A stretch of DNA of 64,000 bases, taken from assembly GCF_900142165.1 (NCBI RefSeq), contig NZ_FQZY01000006.1:97475-161474 (forward strand), written 5' to 3'. The notes beneath the pieces are model-generated. The model was given only the letters and a program-made list of their open reading frames with translations. It did no database searches and was not told the DNA's origin. Shown one piece after another: positions 63,098-64,000 of the stretch. Position 1 is the stretch's first letter, and each line of letters opens with the position of its first letter. This stretch comes from Hespellia stercorisuis DSM 15480 (GTDB taxonomy: Bacteria > Bacillota > Clostridia > Lachnospirales > Lachnospiraceae). Made by a program: the position numbers and the translations under genes.

Positions 63098-63940
63098 ATG
63101 GGAAAAGCAAATGATACGCTGAATATGTATTTATCAGACCCGGTGCGGTATGCGGATGTGGTCAATCATGGATTATTTTTGGGGGATGATGTGATTGATC
63201 CGAAGTATTTAGGTGAACTTGACAGTGTGGAAAAGAATCCGGACAGTCAAAGAGTCAGGGATCTCAAGAAAAAGTATAAAAATCAAGCCATATTTCTTAT
63301 TATTGGTGTAGAAAATCAAGAGAATATTCATTATGCGATGGCGCTTCGAGGGTTGATCTATGATACATTATCCTATCAGGAGCAACTCAGGGGGATTCAA
63401 AAACATCATGAGGAAGAGAAGGATTTACAAGGCGATGAGTGGCTGGGGCGGTTTGGTAAAGATGACAAACTTATTCCGGTTATCACAGTGGTATTATATT
63501 ATGGAAATAAACCGTGGGACGCATCCTTGGATCTGTATGGTATGATAGAGATACCGGAAGTACTAAAAGCATATCAGCCAATGATGCTGAATTATAAACT
63601 AAATTTGCTTGAAGTGGCTAAAATTCATGATTTGGATACCTATGGTGATGAGTTGAAGATGGTGTTTGGATTTGTAAAGTACCAACGGGACAAGAAAGCA
63701 TTAAGAGAATTTGTGGAAGAAAATCAGGATTTGTTTTCAAGTGTACCGCTAGAGACATGCAGGACAATAGAGGTGCTGACTAATGCGAAAGAAATCACAA
63801 AATACATAGAAAAGGATGAGGATGATAAGGAGGCGATTAATATGTGCGAAGCATTACAGGGGATGCGGGAAGATGCAAAAATTGAAGGAAAGATTGAAGG
63901 AAAGATTGAAAACAATGCTGACGCATTCTCGTTACTTTAG
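63098..63940 (+). CDS. Rpn-family recombination-promoting nuclease / PD-(D/E)XK protein
   Basis: 280 residues. RDLKKKYKNQAIFLIIGVEN, QENIHYAMALRGLIYDTLSY and DKLIPVITVVLYYGNKPWDA are the core strands of clostridial Rpn/YhgA-like proteins (PD-(D/E)XK nuclease fold); the E-N-Q of the active site is present. The C-terminus has the repeat KIEGKIEGKIE from a 12-base DNA repeat, then NNADAFSLL and a stop. Related proteins are usually longer after these repeats, so a frameshift or truncation near 63910 is likely. AAAGAAAGGAG precedes the ATG. Confidence 0.8.
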   Translation: MGKANDTLNMYLSDPVRYADVVNHGLFLGDDVIDPKYLGELDSVEKNPDSQRVRDLKKKYKNQAIFLIIGVENQENIHYAMALRGLIYDTLSYQEQLRGIQKHHEEEKDLQGDEWLGRFGKDDKLIPVITVVLYYGNKPWDASLDLYGMIEIPEVLKAYQPMMLNYKLNLLEVAKIHDLDTYGDELKMVFGFVKYQRDKKALREFVEENQDLFSSVPLETCRTIEVLTNAKEITKYIEKDEDDKEAINMCEALQGMREDAKIEGKIEGKIENNADAFSLL

Positions 63941-63970
63941 TTGTGAGTTAGTCAGCATAAAATAATTAGG

Positions 63971-63985
63971 TGCCTTCCGGCACTT
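63971..63985. terminator. Short hairpin near the window end
   Basis: GTGCC-TTCCG-GCAC, a short GC stem followed by TTGAGGATTTTATT; a possible weak terminator of the Rpn gene. Confidence 0.4.
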
Positions 63986-64000
63986 GAGGATTTTATTCAT

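Noticed and set aside
63880..63910. CRISPR-like repeat
   Set aside because: The 12-base units are adjacent, in frame and coding; no spacers.

Overview
The window looks like a chromosome segment of a gut-type Firmicute of class Clostridia, most likely Lachnospiraceae. This rests on AGGAGG ribosome sites, frequent ATGA gene overlaps, sigma-A promoters, and families common there: SipW/BsaA-type matrix proteins, a DUF6809 protein, YgbA_NO, and a Tn554-type recombinase set. There is no rRNA, tRNA or CRISPR array. The taxonomic call is an inference from gene content.

Layout. 1-4.7 kb: the end of an ABC exporter, then a lipid/glycolipid-type operon (VTT membrane protein, phosphoesterase-like/glycosyltransferase fusion, DUF374 acyltransferase). 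4.7-9.2 kb: an accessory zone with a DUF1905 relic, an XRE regulator divergent from two small genes around a clear operator, an IS66 tnpA relic, a sigma-70-region-4-like gene and a serine recombinase. 9.4-18 kb: a surface-fibre operon with a large secreted protein, four BsaA/TasA-like proteins, the SipW signal peptidase and a wall-anchored protein, coupled to a zinc-ribbon/AP2 DNA-binding protein, then a VOC protein. About 0.8-1.1 kb of sequence is repeated directly on both sides of this block (7.2-8.3 kb and 18.4-19.2 kb). 19.2-26.1 kb: a DinG/XPD-type helicase, three tandem tyrosine recombinases and a coiled-coil accessory protein, forming a Tn554/RIT-like integration module. This abuts a 5'-truncated siderophore ABC ATPase gene (26.2 kb).

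26.5-32.6 kb: a peptidoglycan hydrolase, YbaN, YgbA_NO and a CydDC-like ABC pair, apparently the rest of the iron operon. 32.9-34.9 kb: hipB followed by three neighbouring genes that have each lost their middle. 35-41.8 kb: a DUF1269 protein, a DGD-repeat protein, a TetR regulator, a flavodoxin-type reductase, a membrane diguanylate cyclase, a tocopherol-cyclase-like protein and a LysR regulator.

41.9-57.5 kb is the most striking block. Three two-subunit ABC exporter-fold operons are present, two of them preceded by a TetR gene. Each TetR gene has its own long palindrome near its promoter, and all three ABC operons carry the same operator, GTTAG-N6-CTAAC, upstream. Alanine dehydrogenase and an NhaC antiporter lie between the second and third operons. 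The window ends with an ABC-2 type transporter, a FUSC-like membrane protein, an M19 dipeptidase, a hydantoinase relic and an Rpn-family nuclease with a repetitive C-terminus.

The best candidates for something undescribed are (1) the common-operator regulon of three ABC pairs, and (2) the matrix-fibre locus carried between direct repeats, with its own serine recombinase, a 14-bp inverted repeat pair beside it, and an AP2-type DNA-binding protein.
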